Position numbers and translations under genes: made by a program. A stretch of 64,000 nucleotides of DNA from Saprospirales bacterium (GTDB lineage: Bacteria; Bacteroidota; Bacteroidia; Chitinophagales; Saprospiraceae), in contig PAAY01000097.1 in the NCBI GenBank assembly GCA_002698985.1, positions 28,365-92,364 of the forward strand, given 5' to 3'. This document shows, piece after piece, positions 32,244 to 40,296 of this stretch (position 1 is its first letter; each line of letters starts with the position of its first letter). Below the pieces are notes generated by a model that saw nothing but the letters and a program-made list of their open reading frames with translations, did not search any database and was not told the DNA's origin.

Positions 32244-33454
32244 ATTCAGCACCCGACATCGTTTACTACACGCTTTTTCCGTGGGACATGCCTTACTCCT
32301 CGGTGTCTTTGTCGCTGACTGCTGAGCTGGCCAAAACCAGCCGGGTGTTCTACGTCAACCACCCCTACACCTTCAAAGATGTTTTGACCCGGATGGGAGA
32401 GCCGCTGACCAAAAAGCGTGCAATGGCCATGCTGACCGGAAAGACCATTTACGAGGAAATACCTGGCCACCCATCTGTGACTGGCGTTCAGCCACCGGCT
32501 GTGCTGCCCATCAACTGGCTTTCAGACGGTCCAACTTTCAATAGTCTGTATGAATGGAACCGCAAAAGGGTGCTGGGCTCCATTCGGGAATTGCTGAGCA
32601 AGCACCGCCTCCGGAATTTCATTTACCTGAATTGCTACAACCCTTACTACGCCGGCGTTTTGCCGAAGGGCTACGGCCAACTGATCAATATCTACCAGTG
32701 CATCGACGACATGGAGGAAGAGACCTACACCGCCCGGCACGGCGCCCGGTTGGAGCGGGAGGTAATCAAAGATGCCGACCTGGTGCTGACAACTTCCCGG
32801 GGCCTTTTGAAAAAGTGCCGGGCCATCAATCCCGAAAGCCATCCGCTTTTCAATGCTGCCAACACTGCCGTCTTTGAAGAGGCACAAAACCGGACTTTCG
32901 AACGCCCCAAAGAACTGAAGGGCCTGGAAGGAAAGCTGATCGGTTTCACCGGAAACATGGACCCGCACCGGATAGATTACCAATTGCTGCTGGAGGTGGC
33001 CCGCCGCCACCCCGACAAACACCTTGTGCTGGTTGGTCCCCTGAACAGCGATGAGCCTCAAAAAATTGGCCTCGACAAGTTGCCGAACGTGCATTTTACT
33101 GGTGGCAAACACATATCCGAATTGCCCGCCTACCTCCAACATTTCGATGTGGTGCTGATACCTTTCAGACTGAACAAACTGACCGCCAGCATATACCCCC
33201 TGAAAATCAACGAATACCTGGCCGCCGGAAAGCCGGTGGTCTCTACCCGTTTTTCCGAAGACATCCAGGATTTTGAAAAAGTCATCTACCTGGCCAGCGA
33301 CAGGGACTCCTTCCTTGCTGCCACCGACAGAGCCATTGCCGAAGACAATGAACACCTCATTGCGCAGCGACAGGAGGAAGCCCGGAAAAATACCTGGGAA
33401 GAAAGAGCCCGCCAGTTCTGGAAATTGGTGGACAGCAAGCTAGCTGTTTCTTGA
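32240..33454 (+). CDS. Glycosyltransferase, GT-B fold (GT4-like)
   Basis: A 404-residue enzyme with two Rossmann-like halves. The N-half has FPWDMPYSSVSLSLTAEL and a YQCIDDMEEE segment seen in GT1/GT4-type enzymes of surface polysaccharide loci. The C-half has LIGFTGNMDPHRIDY, HLVLVGPL, and the nucleotide-sugar binding region PLKINEYLAAGKPVVST (the E-x7-E-like motif reduced to K-x-N-E). It should transfer a sugar from a nucleotide donor to the growing glycan on the cytoplasmic side. It overlaps the methyltransferase gene by 4 nt and is followed by a repeat element. Confidence 0.9.
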   Translation: MNSAPDIVYYTLFPWDMPYSSVSLSLTAELAKTSRVFYVNHPYTFKDVLTRMGEPLTKKRAMAMLTGKTIYEEIPGHPSVTGVQPPAVLPINWLSDGPTFNSLYEWNRKRVLGSIRELLSKHRLRNFIYLNCYNPYYAGVLPKGYGQLINIYQCIDDMEEETYTARHGARLEREVIKDADLVLTTSRGLLKKCRAINPESHPLFNAANTAVFEEAQNRTFERPKELKGLEGKLIGFTGNMDPHRIDYQLLLEVARRHPDKHLVLVGPLNSDEPQKIGLDKLPNVHFTGGKHISELPAYLQHFDVVLIPFRLNKLTASIYPLKINEYLAAGKPVVSTRFSEDIQDFEKVIYLASDRDSFLAATDRAIAEDNEHLIAQRQEEARKNTWEERARQFWKLVDSKLAVS

Positions 33455-33464
33455 GGTTGTGGAA

Positions 33465-33695
33465 TGATGTCTGAATCGCGGATTAATTGGATTATGTGAT
33501 TGCACGGATTGGGATACGACACATGCAATTCAGCCCTCATTAAAACCAAAAACTCCGAATGCTCGTCACGAGCTTAGCTCGTTGACGGTGATGTCTGAAT
33601 CGCAGATTAATTGGATTATGTGATTGCACGGATTGGGATACGACAGCTGCAATTCAGCGAAATCCAATAATCCGCTTCATCAGCGATTCAGACTT
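33465..33695. repeat. Two ~70-bp direct repeats with an inverted end
   Basis: Copies at 33465-33534 and 33589-33658 are nearly identical (both start TGATGTCTGAATCGC). The segment between them includes a palindrome, GCTCGTCACGAGC. At 33681-33693 CAGCGATTCAGAC is the inverted start of the same unit, so the block is bounded by inverted repeats. No coding potential is visible. Confidence 0.75.
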
Positions 33696-33738
33696 CATCA
33701 AAAAAACAATCAAAAAACCTCCACAAAAACCTTCAACC

Positions 33739-33867
33739 ATGATTGACAAGCAACCAAAATTTGAGGAAAGAGAATTGACGAAGAAGGAGAAGTTGGCTGA
33801 GACCCTGGCCGTGGCCATGGGTGGGCTTTTTCTGTTGGCCAGTTTTCTCAAGGTTGTCTTTTTCTAA
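33739..33867 (+). CDS. Small single-pass membrane protein (42 residues)
   Basis: An open frame from ATG 33739 to TAA 33867 encodes a charged N-terminal half (MIDKQPKFEERELTKKEKLA) and a hydrophobic helix (VAMGGLFLLASFLKVVFF). The amphipathic-plus-membrane design, the absence of a frame break and the start of the polymerase gene only 7 nt later argue that it is real and co-transcribed. Function unknown; it may assist the polymerase. Confidence 0.55.
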   Translation: MIDKQPKFEERELTKKEKLAETLAVAMGGLFLLASFLKVVFF

Positions 33868-33874
33868 TTAGCGT

Positions 33875-35374
33875 ATGCCACAACAAAGCCTCCATAGCGG
33901 CAATATCTTCACTTCCAGGCTCTGGCAATGGATCGTCAGGGACAAGCTCAGCAGTCCGCTGGGAGTGGCACTGCTCGTGCTATTTTCATTGGGGCTGGGT
34001 TTTGTGGTGTCCATGTTGCCGCTGAAGCTGGCCATGCTGATGGCGGGTGCGGCACTGGCACTGGTGGTGCTCATCGCCGTTTTGACAGACCTGCTCATCG
34101 GAGTCAATGTGATGCTGGTGGCCATCTTTTTACTTGGCTTCGTCGGTAAATACACGGATGCACCCATTGGTACGGCGCTGGATGGCTTGTTGGGGGTGTT
34201 GCTCCTCGGCTTGTTGGGCAGGGTGGTCAGCCGCCGGGACCTTTCCTTTGCCTGGCATCCGCTCAGCCTCTTGGTGTTGGGTTGGATTTACTACAACCTC
34301 TTGCAGGTGCTCAATCCCTGGGCACTCTCCAAAATGGCCTGGGTTTACACGGTACGGACAGTGGCGCTGTTGCTGGCCTTGTATTTTATTGCCTGCTACG
34401 CCATGAGCAGCTACCGGCGAATCGTGCTCACCCTAAAAGTGATCTTAGGCCTGGGTTTTCTGTCGGCACTATACGGTTTGAAACAGGAGTACATTGGTTT
34501 TTCTCCCACGGAGCTGGCCTGGGTGGCAGCAGATGAAGAGCGCTTTCAACTGATTTACCAATGGAGCCGGCTCCGGATATTCTCTTTCTTTTCCGACCCC
34601 ACCACTTACGGCATCCTCATGGCCTACATGAGCATGTTTGCCATTGTGCTGGCCACGGGGCCTTTCAAAATCTGGAAGCGGCTTTCTCTGGTGCTCATGG
34701 CCATCTGCATGCTCATCGCCATGGCCCTGGCGGGCTCCCGCACTCCTGTGGTGATGATTCCGTTGGGCTTGCTGTTTTATGTGGTCATCACCCTCCGGAA
34801 AGAAACCATTCTTTCCTTTCTGGTCTTTTTGATGCTCGGAACTGGGTTCGTGATGAAATCCACTCACAGTGCGGTGATTTACCGCATACAGTCAGCATTC
34901 AAACCGGAGAGCAAGGACACCATCCGGGTCAGGCTGGAAAACCAGAAAAAAATTCAGCCCTTTATCCAGACCCACCCCTTTGGGGCCGGACTGGGCAGCA
35001 CCGGTTTTTGGGGCAAGCGCTTCTCACCCGATTCCTGGCTGGCCTCGTTTGCGCATGACAGCCTGTACGTCCGGCTGGCAGTTGAAACCGGCTGGGTGGG
35101 CTTGCTGATTTACATGGCCCTTTTGTTCATGGCCTTGCGTTACAGCATTTTCTATTATTTCAGAACGAAGGCCCCTCCCGTCCGCAATTTTTACCTCGGC
35201 ATCTCTGTGGTCATCTTCATGCTGATCGTGGCCAGTTATCCGCAGGAGGCCATCACCCTTCCACCTACCAGCCTGGTATTTTACGTGTTGCTGGCCATTG
35301 TTGTCCGGCTCAAAGATTTTGACGAAGAGGCTTGGCACCATCACCTCGTGCAGAATCCACCCGTTGACAAATAG
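33875..35374 (+). CDS. O-antigen ligase / polymerase family protein (Wzy-like)
   Basis: A 499-residue membrane protein with about ten to twelve helices. The large periplasmic loop region contains FSFFSDPTTYGILMAYM and, further on, LENQKKIQPFIQTHPFGAG and SFAHDSLYVRLAVETGWVG, which match the Wzy_C / WaaL signature including its conserved His. Such proteins polymerise or ligate lipid-linked repeats at the periplasmic face. It is the last gene of the polysaccharide locus; the 42-residue membrane protein gene sits directly before it. Confidence 0.88.
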   Translation: MPQQSLHSGNIFTSRLWQWIVRDKLSSPLGVALLVLFSLGLGFVVSMLPLKLAMLMAGAALALVVLIAVLTDLLIGVNVMLVAIFLLGFVGKYTDAPIGTALDGLLGVLLLGLLGRVVSRRDLSFAWHPLSLLVLGWIYYNLLQVLNPWALSKMAWVYTVRTVALLLALYFIACYAMSSYRRIVLTLKVILGLGFLSALYGLKQEYIGFSPTELAWVAADEERFQLIYQWSRLRIFSFFSDPTTYGILMAYMSMFAIVLATGPFKIWKRLSLVLMAICMLIAMALAGSRTPVVMIPLGLLFYVVITLRKETILSFLVFLMLGTGFVMKSTHSAVIYRIQSAFKPESKDTIRVRLENQKKIQPFIQTHPFGAGLGSTGFWGKRFSPDSWLASFAHDSLYVRLAVETGWVGLLIYMALLFMALRYSIFYYFRTKAPPVRNFYLGISVVIFMLIVASYPQEAITLPPTSLVFYVLLAIVVRLKDFDEEAWHHHLVQNPPVDK

Positions 35375-35401
35375 CAGGTTCTTCTTCACTTCGCAAAACG
35401 G

Positions 35402-35409
35402 TAATTTTG
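35402..35409 (+). promoter_or_regulatory. -7 element for the aldehyde dehydrogenase gene
   Basis: TAATTTTG fits TAnnTTTG and lies 29 nt before the ATG at 35439; a clear -33 TTTG is not visible. Confidence 0.45.
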
Positions 35410-35438
35410 GGCATCATTTTCTCAAAACCTGATCGAGT

Positions 35439-36803
35439 ATGCCCAAGTTGACTAGCCCGCTTACCGGAGATTTTCTTTTCGAATACGATTATTTTTCTTC
35501 AGAACAAGTTGAACGAGCCAGCGAAAGCACACACGCCGCCTGGCTTCGCTGGCGCAATACTTCATTCGTCCACCGGGCCACGCTGATGCTGGAGGCCGCC
35601 AACACCTTGCGACGAAATAAAGAGGAATACGGCCGGCTCATCACAGAAGAAATGGGAAAACCACTTGCTGAAGCCATTGCCGAAGTGGAGAAATGCGCCT
35701 GGGTTTGTGAGTATTACGCCGAACACGCCGAAGCCTTTTTGCGGGACGAACCCGTGAAAACAGATGCCTCAAACAGTTTTGTCAGCTATCGTCCCTTGGG
35801 GGTGGTACTGGCGGTAATGCCCTGGAATTTTCCCTTCTGGCAGGTCTTTCGTTTTGCGGCGCCGGCGCTGATGGCGGGAAATGCCGGCTTGTTGAAACAC
35901 GCTTCCAATGTGCCTCGCTGCGCAAAAGCCATCGAGGATGTGTTTACGGAAGCCGGTTTTCCAGAAGGGCTGTTCACCAATGTGTACGTACCCGGCGGGG
36001 AGGTGGAAAAGATCATCGCCAATCCTTTGGTCAAGGCGGTGACACTGACCGGCAGCGGCCCTGCAGGGAGTGTGGTGGCTGCTGCCGCCGGCAAATACAT
36101 CAAGAAGTCGGTTCTGGAACTGGGCGGCAGTGACGCCTACCTGATCCTGCACGATGCCGATGTTGCTGAAGCTGCCAAAATCTGCGCCACCAGCCGGCTC
36201 ATCAACAGTGGTCAGAGCTGCATTGGGGCCAAGCGCTTCATTCCCGTTCCGGAAGTTTACGATCGCTTTTTAGCCGCTTTCAAAGCTGAGATGGCAACTG
36301 CTAAAGTCGGTGACCCCATGGTGGAAGGCACCCGTGTGGGCCCACTTGCCCGGCACGACCTCCGGGATGAACTCCACGAACAGGTACGAAAGAGCATCAG
36401 CATGGGAGCTGAATGCATCCTTGGAGGCACCATCCCCGAAGATCCGGGGGCCTTTTATCCGCCGACCATTTTGACAGAAGTGCAGCCGGGAATGCCCGCA
36501 TGGGAAGAGGAACTTTTCGGCCCGGTGGCCTCGGTGATTCGTGCCAAAGATGAAGCCGATGCCATCCGCATCGCCAACTCATCCAGTTTTGGCCTGGGGG
36601 CAGCGGTCTTCACCACCGATACCGAAAGGGGCATGCGCATCGCCCGTGAGGAACTGGAGGCCGGCGCCTGCTTCGTCAACGGCTTCGTAAAATCGGATCC
36701 CCGCCTCCCCTTCGGCGGCATCAAAGAAAGCGGCTACGGCCGTGAACTCAGCCTCCACGGCATCCGGGAGTTCGTAAATGTTAAAACGGTATGGGTGGGT
36801 TAG
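35439..36803 (+). CDS. NAD(P)-dependent aldehyde dehydrogenase (succinate-semialdehyde type)
   Basis: A 454-residue ALDH. The oxyanion and cofactor region reads VMPWNFPFWQ, the NAD loop TLTGSGPAGS, the general base Glu227 is in VLELGGSD, and the nucleophile Cys261 lies in NSGQSCIGAKRF. The PFGGIKESGYGREL signature is near the C-terminus. The short length and overall pattern resemble the Sad/YneI group of succinate-semialdehyde dehydrogenases, so oxidation of a short semialdehyde to the acid in the cytoplasm is likely. Substrate specificity is inferred. It is transcribed alone. Confidence 0.9.
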   Translation: MPKLTSPLTGDFLFEYDYFSSEQVERASESTHAAWLRWRNTSFVHRATLMLEAANTLRRNKEEYGRLITEEMGKPLAEAIAEVEKCAWVCEYYAEHAEAFLRDEPVKTDASNSFVSYRPLGVVLAVMPWNFPFWQVFRFAAPALMAGNAGLLKHASNVPRCAKAIEDVFTEAGFPEGLFTNVYVPGGEVEKIIANPLVKAVTLTGSGPAGSVVAAAAGKYIKKSVLELGGSDAYLILHDADVAEAAKICATSRLINSGQSCIGAKRFIPVPEVYDRFLAAFKAEMATAKVGDPMVEGTRVGPLARHDLRDELHEQVRKSISMGAECILGGTIPEDPGAFYPPTILTEVQPGMPAWEEELFGPVASVIRAKDEADAIRIANSSSFGLGAAVFTTDTERGMRIAREELEAGACFVNGFVKSDPRLPFGGIKESGYGRELSLHGIREFVNVKTVWVG

Positions 36804-36805
36804 GG

Positions 36806-36847
36806 TAGGGAGTAGGGAGTAGGGAGTAGGGAGTAGGGAGTAGGGAG
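36806..36847. repeat. 7-bp tandem repeat (TAGGGAG)6
   Basis: Six exact copies of TAGGGAG follow the aldehyde dehydrogenase stop codon. A TCCCGA...TCGGGATCAA palindrome at about 36892-36911 is related to those at 40232-40283. Confidence 0.85.
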
Positions 36848-36937
36848 TAGGGTTGGGAGACGCTAGCTCCCTCGATTCTTCGCTTCTTCTCCCGACGGAT
36901 GTCGGGATCAAATCCTCTATTCCTCCCTCCAAAATAA

Positions 36938-36967
36938 TTTTGTTGGAATCAAAAAATCTTACCTTTG
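36938..36967 (+). promoter_or_regulatory. Promoter of rpsO
   Basis: TTTTG at 36938-36942 and TACCTTTG at 36960-36967 are separated by 17 nt and fit the Bacteroidota consensus. The leader to the rpsO ATG would be about 115 nt. Confidence 0.7.
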
Positions 36968-37090
36968 CGCCGCTGTAACTGATTTTCGTAATCACTAACG
37001 GTTGAAAGCCTGGAGTACAGAGCAAGAAGTTGTTGATTTTCTTGTAGTTACAGACTGGCTCGAGCGGCTTTCGCACAATCAATTTTTACA

Positions 37091-37366
37091 ATGGCAGTTT
37101 ATCTTCCTAAAGAGAAGAAGCAAGAGATTTTCAAAAAGTATGGTGGAGATGAGAAAAACACTGGCTCCACCGAAGCGCAAATCGCACTTTTTACCTACCG
37201 CATCGGCGCTCTTTCTGATCACCTTCGGAAAAATAAAAAGGACCACGCAACCCGTCGTGCCCTGCTGATGATGGTTGGTCGCCGTAAGCGCTTGCTTACT
37301 TATTTGCAACGCAAAGACATCAACAAGTACCGTGAGCTCATCAAAGAGTTGGGTATCCGCGGTTAA
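37091..37366 (+). CDS. rpsO: 30S ribosomal protein S15
   Basis: The 91-residue product contains the S15 signature: TGSTEAQIALFTYRIGALSDHL, then KDHATRRALLMMVGRRKRLL and YRELIKELGIRG at the end. S15 binds 16S rRNA early in 30S assembly. It is followed by a strong terminator and then pnp, the same gene order as in many bacteria. The ~115-nt leader may hold a regulatory structure, since S15 often controls its own translation, but none can be claimed from inspection. Confidence 0.97.
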   Translation: MAVYLPKEKKQEIFKKYGGDEKNTGSTEAQIALFTYRIGALSDHLRKNKKDHATRRALLMMVGRRKRLLTYLQRKDINKYRELIKELGIRG

Positions 37367-37373
37367 TCATTTG

Positions 37374-37414
37374 GAGCGTGTTCCGGAACAAACCGGAACA
37401 CGCTCATGATTTTT
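37374..37414 (+). terminator. Terminator between rpsO and pnp
   Basis: A perfect 13-bp stem, GAGCGTGTTCCGG (37374-37386) with its complement at 37393-37405, loop AACAAA, followed by ATGATTTTT. Confidence 0.88.
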
Positions 37415-37673
37415 GCGCCTTTTGGTGCATTTGAAATTGGGTTTTCCTATCCTCGTCCGGCTTGCCTTGAGTAATGTTCATTACAAGTTGAGAACAAACG
37501 ATTTGGATTTTTTGGCAAAACAGTACCCCGAATTATAAACCCAGAAAACTGTTCGGCGTAAAAAACAGCGTCCGGCATTGTGTTAAGTGCAATGCCCCCA
37601 GCTTTGGTTAAACAGAGACCTAAACATAAATCAGTAACCGGTAACTGGCCGGTTCATCAATTCTTTTTCAACA
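37415..37673 (+). other. pnp leader region with two small hairpins
   Basis: No gene is visible. GGCATTG (37574-37580) pairs with CAATGCC (37590-37596), and AACCGG (37636-37641) pairs with CCGGTT (37649-37654), the latter about 20 nt before the pnp start. They could be part of a leader regulating pnp, but this is speculative. Confidence 0.35.
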
Positions 37674-39917
37674 ATGGGTAAACAAATTCCTGATACCATC
37701 TCATTCAATCTGCCCGACGGCAGAGAGGTGACCATCGAAACAGGCAAACTAGCCACGCAAGCTGATGGCTCAGTAGTTGTCAGAATCGGCGACACCATGT
37801 TGCTCGCAACTGTGGTTTCCGCCAAAGAACCCCGCGAAGGGGCCAGCTTTTTTCCACTTTCCGTTGACTACCAGGAGAAATTTGCAAGTGCCGGACGCAT
37901 TCCGGGCAATTTCTTCCGCAGAGAATCAAAACTCTCAGATTATGAAGTGCTCGTCTGCCGTTTGGTGGACCGTGCCATCCGTCCCCTCTTTCCCGACGGG
38001 TACATGAACGATACCCAGGTGATTATCAACCTGATCAGTGGCGACAAAGAAACCATGCCCGATGCCTTTGCTGCATTGGCTGCCTCAACTGCGCTGACCA
38101 TTTCAGATATTCCATGGGCGGGACCCATTTCTGAAGTTCGTGTGGCCCGTATCAATGGCGAGTTTGTCATCAACCCTGCCAAGTCAGATTGCGCCAATGC
38201 CGACATAGACCTCATCGTGGCTGCCGATATGGATAACATCATGATGGTGGAAGGTGAAGCCAATGAGTGCCAGGAGCACGAGTTGGTTGAGGCCATCCGC
38301 GTAGCCCACGAAGCTATCAAAGTACAATGCCAGGCGCAACTTGACCTGCGTGAAAAAGTGGGTAAGCCCAAGCGTGAGGTTGAACCGCTTCCGGAAAATG
38401 AAGAAATCCAGAACCGGATAGCCGAACTGGCAAAAGACAAAATTTACGAAGTGGCCAAAGGTCATCTCGATAAAGCAAGCCGCAAGAATCAACTCGATGA
38501 AATCAAGAAGAGCGTCATCGAAACCCTTACCGAAGAAAAAGGTGAGGAGTTCATGGAGGAGAACAAAGGTCTCCCCGAACGCTACTTTGATGAGTTGAAG
38601 AAAAAGGTGATTCGCACCATGGTGCTGGAAGAGGGTGTGCGCCTCGACGGCCGTAAAACCGATGAAATCCGCCCGATCTGGTGTGAGATTGACTACCTTC
38701 CTTCTCCGCATGGTTCTGCCATTTTCACCAGGGGTGAAACTCAGAGTTTGACCACAGTTACACTCGGTACCAAGCTGGATGAGATGATGGTGGACACCGC
38801 CATGGAGCAGAGCTACGAAAAATTCATCCTGCACTACAACTTCCCTCCCTATTCAGTTGGTGAGGTGAAGCCACTCAGAGCCCCGGGTCGCCGTGAAGTT
38901 GGCCACGCCAACCTGGCCGGTCGTTCCATCAAAAAGGTCATGCCGAAAGATTTCCCATACACGGTTCGGATCGTTTCTGACATTCTGGAAAGTAACGGTT
39001 CTTCCAGTATGGCCACCGTTTGTGCCGGTTCGCTGGCGCTGATGGATGCAGGTGTGCCGGTTCGTGAAGGCATTTCCGGCATCGCCATGGGTATGATTGC
39101 CGAAGGCGACAAGGCTGCCATCCTCAGCGACATCCTCGGTGATGAAGATGCCCTTGGCGACATGGACTTCAAAGTAACCGGAACCGCAAAAGGTATCTGT
39201 GGTTGCCAGATGGACATCAAAATCGAAGGTCTTTCTTTCGAGTTGCTCGAGAAAGCCCTCGTTCAAGCAAGGGATGGCCGCCTGCATATCCTCGGCAAAA
39301 TGAACGAGGTAATTGCAGAACCAAGACCAGACCTCAAGCCGCATGCTCCTCGCATCGTTGAGTTGCGCATCGACAAGAGCTACATCGGCGCTGTGATCGG
39401 CCCGGGTGGTAAGATCATCCAGGAGATCCAGGCTTCAACCGGTACCACCATCAACATCGAAGAAGTCGGTGATGAGGGTGTAGTTTCCATCGCCAGCCCG
39501 GACAAAGCCAGCATCGACGCTGCCGTTGAGCGCATCAAGGAGATCACCTTTACCCCTGAAGTGGGCGATGTTTACGATGCCGTTGTAAAAACGGTAATGC
39601 CTTATGGTGTATTCGTCGAGTTCAGCGGAAAGAGCGGCTTGCTGCACGTTACAGAGATGTCTCACTCCCGCATCGATCGCGTGGATGAGGTATTCTCCGA
39701 AGGGGATCCCGTGAAAGTCAAGCTGATCGGCGTCGACAAGAAAACCGGCAAATTCCGCCTGAGCCGCAAAGCCCTGATGCCCCTGCCCGAAGGCATGGAG
39801 CGCCGGGATGATCGCCGCGATGGAGGTGACCGCCGCCGAGGTGGTGGAGATCGCCACCGTGGAGGAAACCGCGGCGGAGGCCATCACAGAGGAGGTGGAC
39901 CTCGTAACCGAGACTAA
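37674..39917 (+). CDS. pnp: Polyribonucleotide nucleotidyltransferase
   Basis: PNPase, a trimeric phosphorolytic 3'-5' exoribonuclease. The first RNase PH domain starts near residue 10, the helical linker spans ~240-310 and the second, catalytic RNase PH domain runs to ~550. The KH domain contains IGAVIGPGGKIIQEIQ and the S1 domain GDVYDAVVKTVMPYGVFVEF. The C-terminal ~40 residues are an Arg/Gly/Asp-rich tail, an added RNA-binding extension common in this phylum. The 747-residue length is usual. A strong terminator follows. Confidence 0.97.
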   Translation: MGKQIPDTISFNLPDGREVTIETGKLATQADGSVVVRIGDTMLLATVVSAKEPREGASFFPLSVDYQEKFASAGRIPGNFFRRESKLSDYEVLVCRLVDRAIRPLFPDGYMNDTQVIINLISGDKETMPDAFAALAASTALTISDIPWAGPISEVRVARINGEFVINPAKSDCANADIDLIVAADMDNIMMVEGEANECQEHELVEAIRVAHEAIKVQCQAQLDLREKVGKPKREVEPLPENEEIQNRIAELAKDKIYEVAKGHLDKASRKNQLDEIKKSVIETLTEEKGEEFMEENKGLPERYFDELKKKVIRTMVLEEGVRLDGRKTDEIRPIWCEIDYLPSPHGSAIFTRGETQSLTTVTLGTKLDEMMVDTAMEQSYEKFILHYNFPPYSVGEVKPLRAPGRREVGHANLAGRSIKKVMPKDFPYTVRIVSDILESNGSSSMATVCAGSLALMDAGVPVREGISGIAMGMIAEGDKAAILSDILGDEDALGDMDFKVTGTAKGICGCQMDIKIEGLSFELLEKALVQARDGRLHILGKMNEVIAEPRPDLKPHAPRIVELRIDKSYIGAVIGPGGKIIQEIQASTGTTINIEEVGDEGVVSIASPDKASIDAAVERIKEITFTPEVGDVYDAVVKTVMPYGVFVEFSGKSGLLHVTEMSHSRIDRVDEVFSEGDPVKVKLIGVDKKTGKFRLSRKALMPLPEGMERRDDRRDGGDRRRGGGDRHRGGNRGGGHHRGGGPRNRD

Positions 39918-39946
39918 TCAGCAGTTCACTGTTGTGTGAAATACAG

Positions 39947-39980
39947 AATCCCGTGTTGATGTTCAGCACGGGATTTTTTG
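39947..39980 (+). terminator. Terminator of pnp
   Basis: A 13-bp stem (39947-39959 with 39963-39975, one G-U pair) with loop TGT, followed by a run of T. Confidence 0.88.
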
Positions 39981-40290
39981 TTTGAGGATTATTAGGATTA
40001 TATGGATTATGGAGGATTATATGGATTATGGGGATTATGGAAGTTGTAAGGAATACTCTGTTCAACTCTGTTTCTAACTCAGCTAACTCTGTGGTTAATT
40101 GAGGATTATTGGGATTATAAGGATTATGGAAGTTGTAGGGCATACTCTGACAACTCTGTTCTTAACTCCTTAAACTCTGTGGTTAATTAAGGATTATCGA
40201 ACCCTGCACCCCTTCAACTCCCGAAGCCGATATCCCGAAAGTTTTCGGGATCAACAAATCAACTCCCGAAAGCTTTCGGGATCAACACTT
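39981..40290. repeat. GGATTATGGA-family arrays, AACTCTGT blocks and TCCCGAAA palindromes
   Basis: GGATTAT-type units (39985-40045) are followed by two copies of the ACTCTGTGGTTAATT block (about 40055-40100 and 40140-40190). Two palindromes come next: ATCCCGAAA-GT-TTTCGGGAT (40232-40251) and TCCCGAAA-GC-TTTCGGGA (40264-40281), each followed by TCAACA. No gene is visible between 39918 and 40296. Confidence 0.78.
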
Positions 40291-40296
40291 CAACAA

